A stretch of DNA of 46,064 bases from Ammoniphilus sp. CFH 90114 (lineage in GTDB: Bacteria; Bacillota; Bacilli; Aneurinibacillales; RAOX-1): the NCBI RefSeq assembly GCF_004123195.1, contig NZ_SDLI01000018.1, forward strand, positions 1-46,064, read 5' to 3'. This document shows positions 23,886-31,698 of this stretch, piece by piece; the stretch's first letter is position 1, and each line of letters starts with the position of its first letter. Both the position numbers and the translations under genes were made by a program. The notes beneath the pieces were generated by a model, which saw only the letters and a list, made by a program, of their open reading frames with translations, was not told the origin of the DNA and searched no databases.

Positions 23886-26177
23886 ATGAGAAAATGTAAT
23901 CAATTTGTTTCCGTCCTTTCTATAGCGGCACTGTTAGCTAGTCTGGCTTGGCCAAGCATGGGACAAGCGGCAACCGCATTTAGCGTAGTTGGAGTGCAAG
24001 CGATTAATGCTAGTGTTACGAATACAGATTATAAGGACTTAGGCGATATTAAACTAAAAGTTCCAATTTCAGATTTAAACAATGATGACTTCTTCTTTTT
24101 AAGATTACCAGCCGATTTTAAATTCAATATTCCAGCAGCAGCAGATGGAATGACCGATATCTCAGGTGCTATGGTTACAAAGCCTGATGGCTCAGTCAAA
24201 CCGTTAATTGAAGTAGTTGGTGGTTTAAATGATCCATGGAATGATGGGGCAGCTCAGCATCTTTCTGTGTATCAAACGAACCACAACGAGCTCAAAGTGA
24301 TTGTGAAAAATGTGGCGAAGGCAGAAGGAGCAGGGACGGACGTAGATACGACTTTAAAAATGAGTCTAGGAAGTGTATACGTTCCGGGGAATGCGGATTC
24401 GGCTATTCAAGCGGTAATAGAAGGTAAAGCGGGAAGTGCCTTTAACGACCAACAGGTAATCGTAGCGAACAGAGGGACTGGATTAATCGATGTGTCAGTT
24501 GATTCCCTAAAAACGATTCCAGAAGGCGGTACCGGGACGTTAGATACGATTCGATTCAAAGAAGATATCCCTGGAGCATTAATGGCAGGAAGCTCTAGTT
24601 TGAAGCTTCGTTTGCCTTTTGGGTTTGAATGGACAGAAACGAATTATCCAGTAAGCTTTGTGGATGGGGATAGTGGAGTAGTAGGAGAAATAACGGCTAG
24701 GCGTTCATCAGATACACGAGAATTAGAAATATATGTACCAACATCTACCAAATCGGCTAGCTATTTTACAATCCATCATGCTGAGATCGGAGTACAGGAT
24801 TCCTCCGTTGTGAAGTTCGGTGACATTGTAATGACAGTGAGTGGATCAAGTAAAACGAATAGTACTTCTCTTGTCATAGGCAAATATGCGCCGTATCGAG
24901 TTATCGCAAAAACCGAAAATCCAAAAGATGTGCTTGCTGGGAGATCAGGCTCAAGGGATCCTATGTATACAGAAATGGGTCAGCTGGTTGTTGAAGAGCA
25001 GGCACCGGGGTCCTTGCGTTCCGGGGGATCCATCCGAATTGAATTAACGGGAGGAGTGAAGTGGGCGGTAGATCATCAGAGCAAACTAATACAGCCTCCT
25101 CAAGTTAACGCATCTTTATCTGACCTGCAAGGCCTTGAGTTTGGTGAGTGGGAATTGTTGGGAAGTTCTGGAGATACCATCAGTGCAACGATCAAAACCA
25201 CTTCGAATGGTGCAAAAGGTGCCAAATTGGTGCTTAACAAAGGGTTGCTGGATATCGCTGCTGACGTAAGTCCGACTGAGATCCGGGCTGTCCTGGATGG
25301 GACAGCTGGTGTATCAGGAGATGCAGGGGTCATTGCAAGGGTGATTGCGCCTGTTTCCATGGAGGTGCCGGGCTCCTTTCTAAAACCAGTCCAAGGTGGG
25401 GTGCAAAACCAAACGATTGGTGATCTTGTAGTAAAAGAATCGGTGGCTGGAGCTATTGATGCTAGCTCAGATTCCTTTATTCGTTTTACTTTTGAAACGG
25501 GAATTAGACCGAACACGCCTGATGCTTCGCAAATCCAAGTGGATGGAGATCTGGTTGTAGAATCGAATCGTGCGATCACGGAAAAAGATCAAGAAGGTCG
25601 CTGGTATATTCAAATACCAGTGAAATCATCAAGTACGGTTTCATCAACCCTAACTCTTAAGGGCGTTAAAGTGACCGTAGACCGCACGGTTCCGGAAGGT
25701 GGTTTAATGGTAAGCCTATCTGGGTCCATGGTTCAGACAACGGGAGTTGAACATGTGGCAAGAATAGCGGCTGCAAACGTAATAATCCCCGCAAATGGAA
25801 ATATCATGAAATCAGCGATATTCACCATTGGTTCTACCAGCTATACCGTAAATGGGGAAGAAAAGGCTCTAGATGAAGCTCCATTCATTGATCGTAATGG
25901 AAGAACACTCGTTCCTGTACGTGCTGTCGCGGAAGCTTTCGGGGCTGTTGTAGGCTGGGATCCGAAGGGACAAGTCGTAACCATTCTCAAGGATGGTAAA
26001 GCCATCTCTATTCCTGTTGGCAGTTACGTTATCAATATAGGAGGCGTATACGTACAGAATGATAGCCCAGCGATCAACCGTGGAGGTAGAGTATTCTTGC
26101 CTTTGCGAGTGATTGCAGAAGCTCTAGGGGCTAATGTAGGCTGGGACTCAGAAACACAAACGATTTACTTGAACTAA
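23886..26177 (+). CDS. Secreted modular protein with copper-amine-oxidase-like stalk domain
   Basis: A large exported protein, 763 residues. Residues 1-29 form a Sec signal peptide with A-Q-A-A cleavage context. Four related beta-rich modules follow, at about 28-196, 197-333, 334-497 and 498-636. Each opens with a version of L-G-D-[IL]-x-[VF]-x-E-x-x-P-G-x-[LI]-x-x-x-[SD]-x-[IL]-x-[IL]. Residues about 640-763 are the Cu-amine-oxidase N-terminal-like stalk domain (R-T-L-V-P-V-R-A-V-A-E-A-F-G-A-V-V-G-W-D, repeated as R-V-F-L-P-L-R-V-I-A-E-A-L-G-A-N-V-G-W-D), common on Paenibacillaceae surface proteins. ATG 23886 has GGAGG 9 bases upstream. No catalytic domain is seen; an adhesive or cell-wall role is inference. 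Confidence 0.88.
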   Translation: MRKCNQFVSVLSIAALLASLAWPSMGQAATAFSVVGVQAINASVTNTDYKDLGDIKLKVPISDLNNDDFFFLRLPADFKFNIPAAADGMTDISGAMVTKPDGSVKPLIEVVGGLNDPWNDGAAQHLSVYQTNHNELKVIVKNVAKAEGAGTDVDTTLKMSLGSVYVPGNADSAIQAVIEGKAGSAFNDQQVIVANRGTGLIDVSVDSLKTIPEGGTGTLDTIRFKEDIPGALMAGSSSLKLRLPFGFEWTETNYPVSFVDGDSGVVGEITARRSSDTRELEIYVPTSTKSASYFTIHHAEIGVQDSSVVKFGDIVMTVSGSSKTNSTSLVIGKYAPYRVIAKTENPKDVLAGRSGSRDPMYTEMGQLVVEEQAPGSLRSGGSIRIELTGGVKWAVDHQSKLIQPPQVNASLSDLQGLEFGEWELLGSSGDTISATIKTTSNGAKGAKLVLNKGLLDIAADVSPTEIRAVLDGTAGVSGDAGVIARVIAPVSMEVPGSFLKPVQGGVQNQTIGDLVVKESVAGAIDASSDSFIRFTFETGIRPNTPDASQIQVDGDLVVESNRAITEKDQEGRWYIQIPVKSSSTVSSTLTLKGVKVTVDRTVPEGGLMVSLSGSMVQTTGVEHVARIAAANVIIPANGNIMKSAIFTIGSTSYTVNGEEKALDEAPFIDRNGRTLVPVRAVAEAFGAVVGWDPKGQVVTILKDGKAISIPVGSYVINIGGVYVQNDSPAINRGGRVFLPLRVIAEALGANVGWDSETQTIYLN

Positions 26178-26181
26178 AAAC

Positions 26182-26236
26182 AAAGAGGGTAACTTCAAAC
26201 GACGCCAAACTGTCGCATGGATTACCCTCTTTTTTA
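26182..26236. terminator. Bidirectional terminator
   Basis: AAAGAGGGTAA pairs with TTACCCTCTTT across a 29-base loop that itself contains a GACG...TGTC mini-stem, followed by TTTTT. It separates the surface-protein gene from the convergent MarR gene. Confidence 0.8.
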
Positions 26237-26677
26237 TTCACTAAGATTCACAATGACACGATCCAGTACAGAAAAGCAGATTTCCATTTCTTTAGGATCT
26301 ATGCCATGGGAGGCTTCGGCTAGAGCCGTCATGACTTGAGCAATAAGAGCCTTCTGAATCTCTTTTCCATATGGAGTTAGATAAATTAAATTCGTTCGTC
26401 TGTCTGTTGGGTGAGGGAGTCGCTTTACTAAATCTCTTTTTATCATATTATCGATGAGACGAGATACACTCGGTTGGTCCTTGCCCGTCAGACTTGAGAG
26501 GTCATTCTGGGTAAGGCCGTCATTCTCCCACAAATGCACCATGATCACCCATTGCTCAACGGTGATTGAAAGGTTATTCTCCCTAAACCTCTGATTCAAC
26601 CGGTTAGTTAGTAATCGGGAGGATTTGGCCAATTTATGACCAAGGGACTTGTCCAAACTATAGTCGCGATAGTCCAT
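26234..26677 (-). CDS. MarR-family regulator of the Cys-pair/permease operon
   Basis: A winged-helix MarR protein, 147 residues. Visible elements are V-E-Q-W-V-I-M-V-H-L-W, the recognition helix region L-T-G-K-D-Q-P-S-V-S-R-L-I-D-N-M-I-K-R-D-L-V, the wing P-H-P-T-D-R-R-T-N-L-I-Y-L-T and a C-terminal dimer helix. Only one Cys (E-I-C-F-S) is present, so a Cys-pair metal sensor is unlikely and the ligand is open. AAGGGG precedes the ATG. It diverges from the small-protein/permease unit at 26924-28127; two near-identical inverted repeats lie between them and are the likely targets. Confidence 0.9.
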   Translation of the reverse strand: MDYRDYSLDKSLGHKLAKSSRLLTNRLNQRFRENNLSITVEQWVIMVHLWENDGLTQNDLSSLTGKDQPSVSRLIDNMIKRDLVKRLPHPTDRRTNLIYLTPYGKEIQKALIAQVMTALAEASHGIDPKEMEICFSVLDRVIVNLSE

Positions 26678-26710
26678 AAATATACCCCTTAAAATAGCAT
26701 GTCATGTTTG

Positions 26711-26739
26711 ATGATAAAGGAAATGGAGGTGTACTGCAA
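26711..26739 (-). promoter_or_regulatory. Sigma-A promoter of the MarR gene
   Basis: Minus strand: TTGCAG (26739-26734), 17-base spacer, TATCAT (26716-26711). Confidence 0.65.
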
Positions 26740-26785
26740 GAAAAATTAACCTCAGGGATCAACCGTCTTTTATTTTTAAAAAAAT

Positions 26786-26802
26786 ACTTGTAAAATGCAA
26801 GT
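26786..26802. promoter_or_regulatory. Operator 1, on the -35 of the permease operon
   Basis: ACTTGTA-AAA-TGCAAGT is an inverted repeat with one mismatch. It overlaps the -35 hexamer at 26788. A near-copy lies at 26893; the shared core is ATACTTGyAAAATGCAA. Confidence 0.75.
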
Positions 26803-26816
26803 TATGGTGATATAAA
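26788..26816 (+). promoter_or_regulatory. Sigma-A promoter of the Cys-pair/permease operon
   Basis: TTGTAA (26788-26793), 17-base spacer, TATAAA (26811-26816). The leader is about 100 bases and carries operator 2 near its end. Confidence 0.65.
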
Positions 26817-26892
26817 TATATCAGAAAGAAAAATTGGTAAAAATGAGAAGCAACAAAGTGAGCAAGATGATAATTGCTTAATAAAAACTAAT

Positions 26893-26909
26893 ACTTGCAA
26901 AATGCAAAT
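26893..26909. promoter_or_regulatory. Operator 2, in the leader of the permease operon
   Basis: ACTTGCA-AAA-TGCAAAT, an inverted repeat with one mismatch at its outer edge, ends two bases before the ribosome binding site of the 55-codon gene. Confidence 0.7.
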
Positions 26910-26923
26910 AAGGGGTGGAGAAG

Positions 26924-27091
26924 ATGGGGAATTTCTATATCATGGAGAAAATGGCAGAAGAAAAGGTAAAAGAACTACAACAGTCTTTCTATATGAGAAA
27001 GAAGGTGAAGGTTGGTGTAAGAATAGCAAATTGGATTAATGGATTTAGTTTTGTGAAGAAAAATTCGGATTGCTGTGAGGTTGGTTGTTAA
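26924..27091 (+). CDS. 55-residue protein with C-terminal Cys cluster
   Basis: A small gene of 55 codons, not recognised. The N-terminal 45 residues are a Lys-rich amphipathic helix region (E-K-M-A-E-E-K-V-K-E-L-Q-Q, then V-R-I-A-N-W-I-N-G-F). The end is D-C-C-E-V-G-C, three Cys within six residues at the extreme C-terminus. AGGGGTGGAG precedes the ATG. It is the first gene behind the MarR operators and ends 17 bases before the permease start, so it is firmly in the operon. Coding is supported by the ribosome binding site, operon position and the matching Cys-pair gene at the other end. A metal- or metalloid-binding role is inference. Confidence 0.75.
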   Translation: MGNFYIMEKMAEEKVKELQQSFYMRKKVKVGVRIANWINGFSFVKKNSDCCEVGC

Positions 27092-27108
27092 GAAAGGAGG
27101 GAGGTTGT

Positions 27109-27975
27109 GTGTGGACGGAAGTTTTTGAAAGCTTTCTCTATATTGCCTTAGAATTGACTGTTCTGTTTATAGGTATTTCATTTCTTATTAGTCTCCTGCA
27201 AGGCCTAGTTTCTTACGAAAAGATGGAGAGATGGATGGGGAGGAATCATCCATTAGCAAGTGCATTTATTGCTTTAGGATTTGCTTTTGTTACTCCATTT
27301 TGCTCCTGCTCAACGATCCCTGTTGTAGTTAATTTGCTGAACAAGAAGGTGCGCTTTGGAATTGTTATGGTATTTCTTTTTGCTTCACCTGTTCTTGATC
27401 CTACAATCCTGACACTAATGACAGCTATCCTTGGGGTTAAAGTAGCGATAGCATATACGCTTATTACCTCCGTTTTATCGATTATCATTGGTTTCTCACT
27501 GGAGAAATTAGGATTTGAGTCCCAAGTCAAGCAAGTGATTATGAAAGGGTATGAGCCAGGCGTAAAAAAATTCAATATCAGTTTGGCCTTTGCCGAAACA
27601 TGGGGACTTATGAAGACCGTGTACCCTTATCTTATCGCGGGAGCAGCTATTGGAGCCATCATTCATGGAGCTGTCCCTACCGAATGGATAACTTCTTATA
27701 TGGGCGGTGATAAATGGTGGCTAGTGCCAATAGCTGCAGTGATTGGCATCCCTCTTTATATAAGACTATCGACAATGATTCCAATATCTCAGATTATGAT
27801 TGCTAAAGGGATGGCTCTAGGACCAGTAATGGCTTTAATGATTAGTTCGGCTGGGGCTAGCTTGCCGGAACTCACCCTACTCAACAGCATATTTAAAAAG
27901 AAGTTAGTCGCTGCTTTCGTCGGTTCAGTGTTCTTGATGTCTACATTATCCGGATTTTTGTTCTATATTATTTAA
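27109..27975 (+). CDS. DUF318/ArsP-like permease with F-C-S-C-S motif
   Basis: A polytopic membrane protein, 288 residues with about eight hydrophobic segments. It resembles the DUF318 permease family, which includes the organoarsenical exporter ArsP and proposed Cu/Zn efflux permeases. The family hallmark is T-P-F-C65-S-C67-S-T-I-P at the end of the second segment, mirrored by I-S-S-A-G-A-S-L-P-E near 250. A polar loop lies at about 135-160. GTG 27109 is favoured, with AGGAGG 8 bases upstream; an earlier TTG lies inside the preceding gene. Both neighbours are tiny Cys-pair proteins. Export of a soft metal or metalloid is the best guess; the substrate is not determined. Confidence 0.88.
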   Translation: MWTEVFESFLYIALELTVLFIGISFLISLLQGLVSYEKMERWMGRNHPLASAFIALGFAFVTPFCSCSTIPVVVNLLNKKVRFGIVMVFLFASPVLDPTILTLMTAILGVKVAIAYTLITSVLSIIIGFSLEKLGFESQVKQVIMKGYEPGVKKFNISLAFAETWGLMKTVYPYLIAGAAIGAIIHGAVPTEWITSYMGGDKWWLVPIAAVIGIPLYIRLSTMIPISQIMIAKGMALGPVMALMISSAGASLPELTLLNSIFKKKLVAAFVGSVFLMSTLSGFLFYII

Positions 27976-27995
27976 TCCTAGAGGAGGATTTTATT

Positions 27996-28127
27996 ATGAG
28001 TCTATTTCAAATTTTGTTTAGTAAAAAATCGAGTTCTTGCTGTGATATTAAATTTGAAGAAGTAAAAAATGAGGAAAAGTGCTGTGAAGGGGAGCAGGAA
28101 GGGAACAGGGAGAGGGAAGATTCTTAA
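27996..28127 (+). CDS. 43-residue protein with two Cys-Cys pairs
   Basis: A small gene of 43 codons, not recognised. It has a short hydrophobic N-terminus (M-S-L-F-Q-I-L-F), then S-S-S-C-C-D-I-K-F-E-E-V and E-K-C-C-E-G, followed by a highly charged tail. The two Cys pairs (15-16 and 29-30) flank an acidic amphipathic stretch and could form one four-thiol metal site. GGAGGA precedes the ATG by about 8 bases, and the gene starts 20 bases after the permease stop. Its last codons overlap the operon terminator hairpin. Function is unknown. Confidence 0.75.
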   Translation: MSLFQILFSKKSSSCCDIKFEEVKNEEKCCEGEQEGNREREDS

Positions 28128-28149
28128 AGGATCTTCCCCTCAGTTTTAT
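28112..28149 (+). terminator. Terminator of the Cys-pair/permease operon
   Basis: GGGAAGAT pairs with ATCTTCCC across a 9-base loop, followed by CTCAGTTTTATT. It overlaps the end of the 43-codon gene. Confidence 0.7.
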
Positions 28150-29144
28150 TAAAACATTCTCAACCCGATGGCTTTTCTTACTTCAGCAATTACTTTTTGT
28201 GATGATTCTTTTGCTTTTCGGCGCCCTAGTGCTAAGACATCATAGATATAATCATCTGTCAACTTTTCACGTTTGTCTCTAAAGGGTTCAATAAGGGTTT
28301 GAATGGAGTTACTTAAAAGCGATTTACATTGAATACACCCTATAGCAGCTCCCTGACAATTTACTTGAATTTCATTTAGTGTTTCTTGGTCTGTAAAATA
28401 AGTATGAAGATGATAAACATTACACCCTTCTTTCGAGGGATTGCCTGCTTGATGTTTGTAGACTCGAGTCGGGTCAGAGTAAGCTTTTCTTACCTTTTCG
28501 TGAATGATTTCCTTGCTGTCTTTCATGCTGATATAACTGTTTGCTAGATCTGACTTACTCATTTTCCCCTTTCCAGAAAGAGAAGGAATACGCACAGCGT
28601 TTTCTATAATAGGTCTTGGTTCAGGGAATATTTCACCGTAGAGCTGATTGAACTTACGGACGATGGTTCTAGCCATCTCCAAGTGAACAAGTTGATCCTC
28701 ACCCACTGGAACCAGTTTACCTTTGTGGATGAGAATATCGGCAGCCATTAATACGGGATAACCTACTAATCCATAGTTGACATTATCAGGGTGCTTCTTC
28801 GCCTTTTCTTTAAAGGTTGGGCAACGCAACAAGTCACCTAACGGCATGACCATACTTAAATAGGTATGCAATTCACATATTTCCTCTGCAATAGAGGATT
28901 GCGTGTAAAAGGTAGATTGCTCGGGGTCAAGCCCTGCGGCCAAGTAATCCTTTGCAATTTCTAACACATTTCTCATCAAGCTATCCGGCTTCGGATGGGT
29001 AGTGAGAGAATGGATATCAACGATAAAAAAATAAGCTTGATATTTATTCTGCAATTCAAGGATATTTTTCATCGCGCCATAGTAGTTGCCTAAATGCAGT
29101 TCCCCCGTGGGTCTTATTCCTGAAGTTAAAATTTCTCTAGCCAT
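28149..29144 (-). CDS. trpS: Tryptophanyl-tRNA synthetase
   Basis: A class Ic aminoacyl-tRNA synthetase charging tRNA-Trp, 331 residues. The HIGH-like motif is H17-L-G-N20 and the KMSKS motif appears as G-K-G-K-M-S-K-S-D. Tryptophan-site text includes V-G-E-D-Q-L-V-H-L-E and D-I-H-S-L-T-T. A C-I-Q-C pair lies late in the protein (G-C-I-Q-C-K-S-L-L), a feature of the longer TrpRS II-like variants. ATG 29144 has GGAGGG 6 bases upstream. Expression is controlled by a T-box with a Trp (UGG) specifier. Many Bacillales have a second trpS, so this may be the regulated or auxiliary copy. Confidence 0.95.
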   Translation of the reverse strand: MAREILTSGIRPTGELHLGNYYGAMKNILELQNKYQAYFFIVDIHSLTTHPKPDSLMRNVLEIAKDYLAAGLDPEQSTFYTQSSIAEEICELHTYLSMVMPLGDLLRCPTFKEKAKKHPDNVNYGLVGYPVLMAADILIHKGKLVPVGEDQLVHLEMARTIVRKFNQLYGEIFPEPRPIIENAVRIPSLSGKGKMSKSDLANSYISMKDSKEIIHEKVRKAYSDPTRVYKHQAGNPSKEGCNVYHLHTYFTDQETLNEIQVNCQGAAIGCIQCKSLLSNSIQTLIEPFRDKREKLTDDYIYDVLALGRRKAKESSQKVIAEVRKAIGLRMF

Positions 29145-29238
29145 CAAAATCCCTCCATTTTTTGGTTTTCCTTATCCATTGACGTATAGAATTCATCCAC
29201 CAGCCATCTTCCATGATGTATCCCTCCTCTTAGATCAC

Positions 29239-29529
29239 AAAAAAAGGCCTTCCATCCCTATATCAAAGGACGGAAAGCCGTGGTGCCACCTTCATTCGTC
29301 TGCTAAACAAAGCAAACGCACTTATGCAAGGTACGGAAACGACAATAAGTTTCGATACCCTGTCTCTTGTAACGGTGAGACATCCGCCAAGACCTACTCT
29401 GTGATTTTTCGGTCTGGTTGCTCAAAAGCCCATTCAACATCACTTTCACACTGATTCGCACCAACCATCAGCTCTCTGAAGTGTCCATCATGTCTACTCT
29501 TCTTTATCATCGCAGAAATATTAAAGTTC
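29239..29529 (-). ncRNA. T-box leader of trpS (Trp specifier)
   Basis: On the minus strand the leader has a long stem I, the conserved T-box stretch AAGGTGGCACCACGG (at 29292-29278 and upstream), and a terminator: GGCTTTCCGTCC (29279-29268) pairs with GGATGGAAGGCC (29257-29246), then seven T. The probable specifier is TGG at 29432-29430 in the context GAATGGGC, matching the Trp codon and the downstream gene. Uncharged tRNA-Trp would stabilise the antiterminator and switch trpS on. Confidence 0.92.
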
Positions 29530-29535
29530 ATTGTT

Positions 29536-29565
29536 ATTATAATTCAAAGGGGAATCAGATGACAA
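29536..29565 (-). promoter_or_regulatory. Sigma-A promoter of trpS
   Basis: Minus strand: TTGTCA (29565-29560), 18-base spacer, TATAAT (29541-29536), placed directly ahead of the T-box leader. Confidence 0.75.
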
Positions 29566-29712
29566 TTATTTTATAATAATTGGTAAAAAAGGTTGAAGTT
29601 TCATCAACTTTATCATTATGATGGAGTAGTAACGTGATGAGTAAGTGGCTGCGGACTCAAGCTTCGTTCAATGGCTAAAAATCACCTGTTTGGACGGGGA
29701 AGGAAGGAAATT

Positions 29713-30747
29713 ATGTACATTTTTGCGCGTATTTGGTCTCGGTTAATTCGTATGGGATTTGGTACGGTGTTGTTATTGTGTACCCTACTCATTCTAATTA
29801 GCTCGGTGGTTATCCGTACTTTGGAACCGGATACCTTTCCCACCATTTTTGAAGCGATATGGTGGGTGATGACGACAGTAGTAACAGTAGGGTACGGAGA
29901 TGTTTCACCCCAGACCTCATTAGGAAAACTGTATACCATGATTTTTCTCTATATTTTTGGTATTGGCTTAGTGGGTGTACTGATCGGAAAGGTTATAGAT
30001 TCCTTAAGCACATTCCAACGTTTAAAGGAGAGCGGGAAATTGAAATTTACGGGGAGCAAACATTATATATTTATAGGGAATTTAGTGAAGGTGAAGAAAG
30101 CGATTCAGGAGGTAGCCGAAGTTCAAAAAGAGGCATCTTTTGTTTTCATTGGTACATATGAGCATAACCCCATTCCCTTAGGTAACGTCCATTATATTGA
30201 AGGGGATCCATCAGAAGAAGAGACTTTATTAAAAGCTAATATCCTTGAGTCCGTTAGTGTCTCTATCTTTGCGGATGATCACATGGCTGATGCTGTATTT
30301 TCTGATGGGAAGACCCTTCTTATTGCGTCTGCGGTTGAATCTATTTCCAAGGAATCTGGCAAAGAAATCTACACCATTGTAGAAATTATGATGGAAAGCC
30401 ATATCTCGAAGTTTCGTCATGCCAATGTGGATGAATTTATATTATCTAATGAAGCTGTTTCTCGATTAGTGGCTCAAGCATCTCTTCATAAGGGGTCAAG
30501 CGAGCTGTTCCGACAGCTCACTAGTAAACAGTATGGGGATAACATCTATGAGATTCATACTCAACCACATTGGAGGACGTACCGAGATGCATTCTTAGAT
30601 CTAATCGAACAAGGAGCTACCTTACTTGCGGACCGAAACCAATTAGACATTAATCGCCGCCTAGATGAGGCGATTCCTGAAAGAGCTAAGCTATTTATCG
30701 TTTGTAATGAAGAAACCTATCAGAAAATTAGTAAAGGAGAGCTATAG
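29713..30747 (+). CDS. Potassium channel with RCK-like cytoplasmic domain
   Basis: A two-helix K+ channel subunit, 344 residues, like B. subtilis YugO. The first membrane segment is about residues 15-35, followed by the pore loop with selectivity filter T-V-G-Y-G-D (58-63) and the second segment (about 72-92). From about 110 a TrkA-N/RCK-like Rossmann domain follows, but its nucleotide loop is F-I-G-N-L-V-K instead of the usual G-x-G-x-x-G. Probably gated by ligand or ion. ATG 29713 has AGGAAGG upstream; the in-frame ATG at 29671 lacks a site. Monocistronic. Confidence 0.92.
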   Translation: MYIFARIWSRLIRMGFGTVLLLCTLLILISSVVIRTLEPDTFPTIFEAIWWVMTTVVTVGYGDVSPQTSLGKLYTMIFLYIFGIGLVGVLIGKVIDSLSTFQRLKESGKLKFTGSKHYIFIGNLVKVKKAIQEVAEVQKEASFVFIGTYEHNPIPLGNVHYIEGDPSEEETLLKANILESVSVSIFADDHMADAVFSDGKTLLIASAVESISKESGKEIYTIVEIMMESHISKFRHANVDEFILSNEAVSRLVAQASLHKGSSELFRQLTSKQYGDNIYEIHTQPHWRTYRDAFLDLIEQGATLLADRNQLDINRRLDEAIPERAKLFIVCNEETYQKISKGEL

Positions 30748-30804
30748 CTACTGTAGATGGAGAACTGGTTTGTGAGATGGAAATGATGTTTGCGTTTGGA
30801 GAAT

Positions 30805-30838
30805 AAAAAGGCCTTCCTCTAGGAAGACCTTTTTATTT
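30805..30838. terminator. Bidirectional terminator
   Basis: AAAAAGG-C-CTTCC pairs with GGAAG-A-CCTTTTT (one mismatch) across a 4-base loop, between the channel gene and the convergent small gene. Confidence 0.85.
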
Positions 30839-30852
30839 TGCATGGGTGTTCT

Positions 30853-31104
30853 TCAGACATTTATTTTGTTATAGATGCGGTTTCTTTCTTCAGGACCAAT
30901 GATTTTTTTCTCATAAAGTTGATCAATGATTACTTTCACATCATTACCCCGGAAATCAATCCCTGAAAAACTTAACCGTTTAATTCTAATTCGCCTTGAT
31001 ACGGAAAGTAAGTATTCACGAACGTATCGCAGTTCTTGATACGTTAAATATCGCCCATTCCAATGTAGCTTCTCTTGTATTGGAAAAGGTATTATATCTC
31101 CCAT
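30853..31104 (-). CDS. Hypothetical small basic protein
   Basis: A protein of 83 residues that I do not recognise. It starts M-G-D-I-I-P-F-P, continues with W-N-G-R-Y-L-T-Y-Q-E-L-R-Y-V-R-E-Y-L-L-S-V, and is basic, without Cys or membrane segment. The C-terminal part (V-K-V-I-I-D-Q-L-Y-E-K-K-I-I-G-P-E-E-R) looks helical. ATG 31104 is supported by AAAGAGGTTG 8 bases upstream. It is alone between a bidirectional terminator and a divergent lipoprotein gene. Confidence 0.72.
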   Translation of the reverse strand: MGDIIPFPIQEKLHWNGRYLTYQELRYVREYLLSVSRRIRIKRLSFSGIDFRGNDVKVIIDQLYEKKIIGPEERNRIYNKINV

Positions 31105-31277
31105 GTATACAACCTCTTTTAATAATAAACTTTCTACCATCTATATGAACTGATTATATACATTAATGATGTAGGAATCTAGTATGGGGAGTGCTCTGAA
31201 TTAGTGACGTGATAGGTACAAAGCCGCGAGTAAATTGTTTATCTTTTTGTCATCCTAAGGTAAAAGGAGGTTAGTTT

Positions 31278-31640
31278 ATGAGACATTCATTTCGCGTTCT
31301 TTCTATAATCGGTTTAACCCTCTCTCTTATTGGATGTGGAGCGAATAACGACAGGGGAGCTCAAACCAACCAGATGAACCAAGTTGGGACGCATGGGGTT
31401 GGAGTGGATCAGTACCAGAATTTTAATCAGGGGAACAGAGGCAGTACTGGGATTGTGGGAGACAATCAAAAAATCCAGGGGGCAGGTCCATACGGAACTA
31501 CCAACAATGTCCGACATGGGCAGACTCAAACGAATCGGGCCCAAGAAGACGTATATGAGTATCAGGGAGCGTTTGTTACGGGGCCGATGGGGCAGAATCG
31601 AACGCAAGCTGATCTAAGAACAAGGAATGGTAACCAGTAA
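31278..31640 (+). CDS. Small Gln/Asn/Gly-rich lipoprotein
   Basis: A secreted lipoprotein of 120 residues. The signal peptide ends in L-I-G-C with Cys20 as lipidation site. The mature part is low in complexity, rich in Asn, Gln, Gly and Thr, with repeated N-Q and G-x-G turns and no predicted fold. It resembles small spore or cell-envelope lipoproteins of Bacillales in composition only. AAAGGAGG lies ahead of the ATG. A CATCCTA sequence about 25 bases upstream resembles a forespore sigma factor -10 box (CATACTA), so a sporulation role is possible but unproven. Confidence 0.78.
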   Translation: MRHSFRVLSIIGLTLSLIGCGANNDRGAQTNQMNQVGTHGVGVDQYQNFNQGNRGSTGIVGDNQKIQGAGPYGTTNNVRHGQTQTNRAQEDVYEYQGAFVTGPMGQNRTQADLRTRNGNQ

Positions 31641-31660
31641 TTAAGTTTTGCTGAAGAATA

Positions 31661-31690
31661 AAAAGGGGAGCCTCACTTGAGGCCCCTCTT
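31661..31690. terminator. Terminator between lipoprotein and aminopeptidase genes
   Basis: GGGGaGCCTC pairs with GAGGCCCC (one bulge) across a 4-base loop. On the minus strand it continues TTTTTATT, serving the aminopeptidase gene; the plus-strand tail is weaker. Confidence 0.7.
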
Positions 31691-31698
31691 CACGAATA

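Noticed and set aside
25100-25579. 159-codon open frame on the minus strand
   Set aside because: Fully antisense within the modular surface-protein gene; no ribosome binding site and no recognisable protein.
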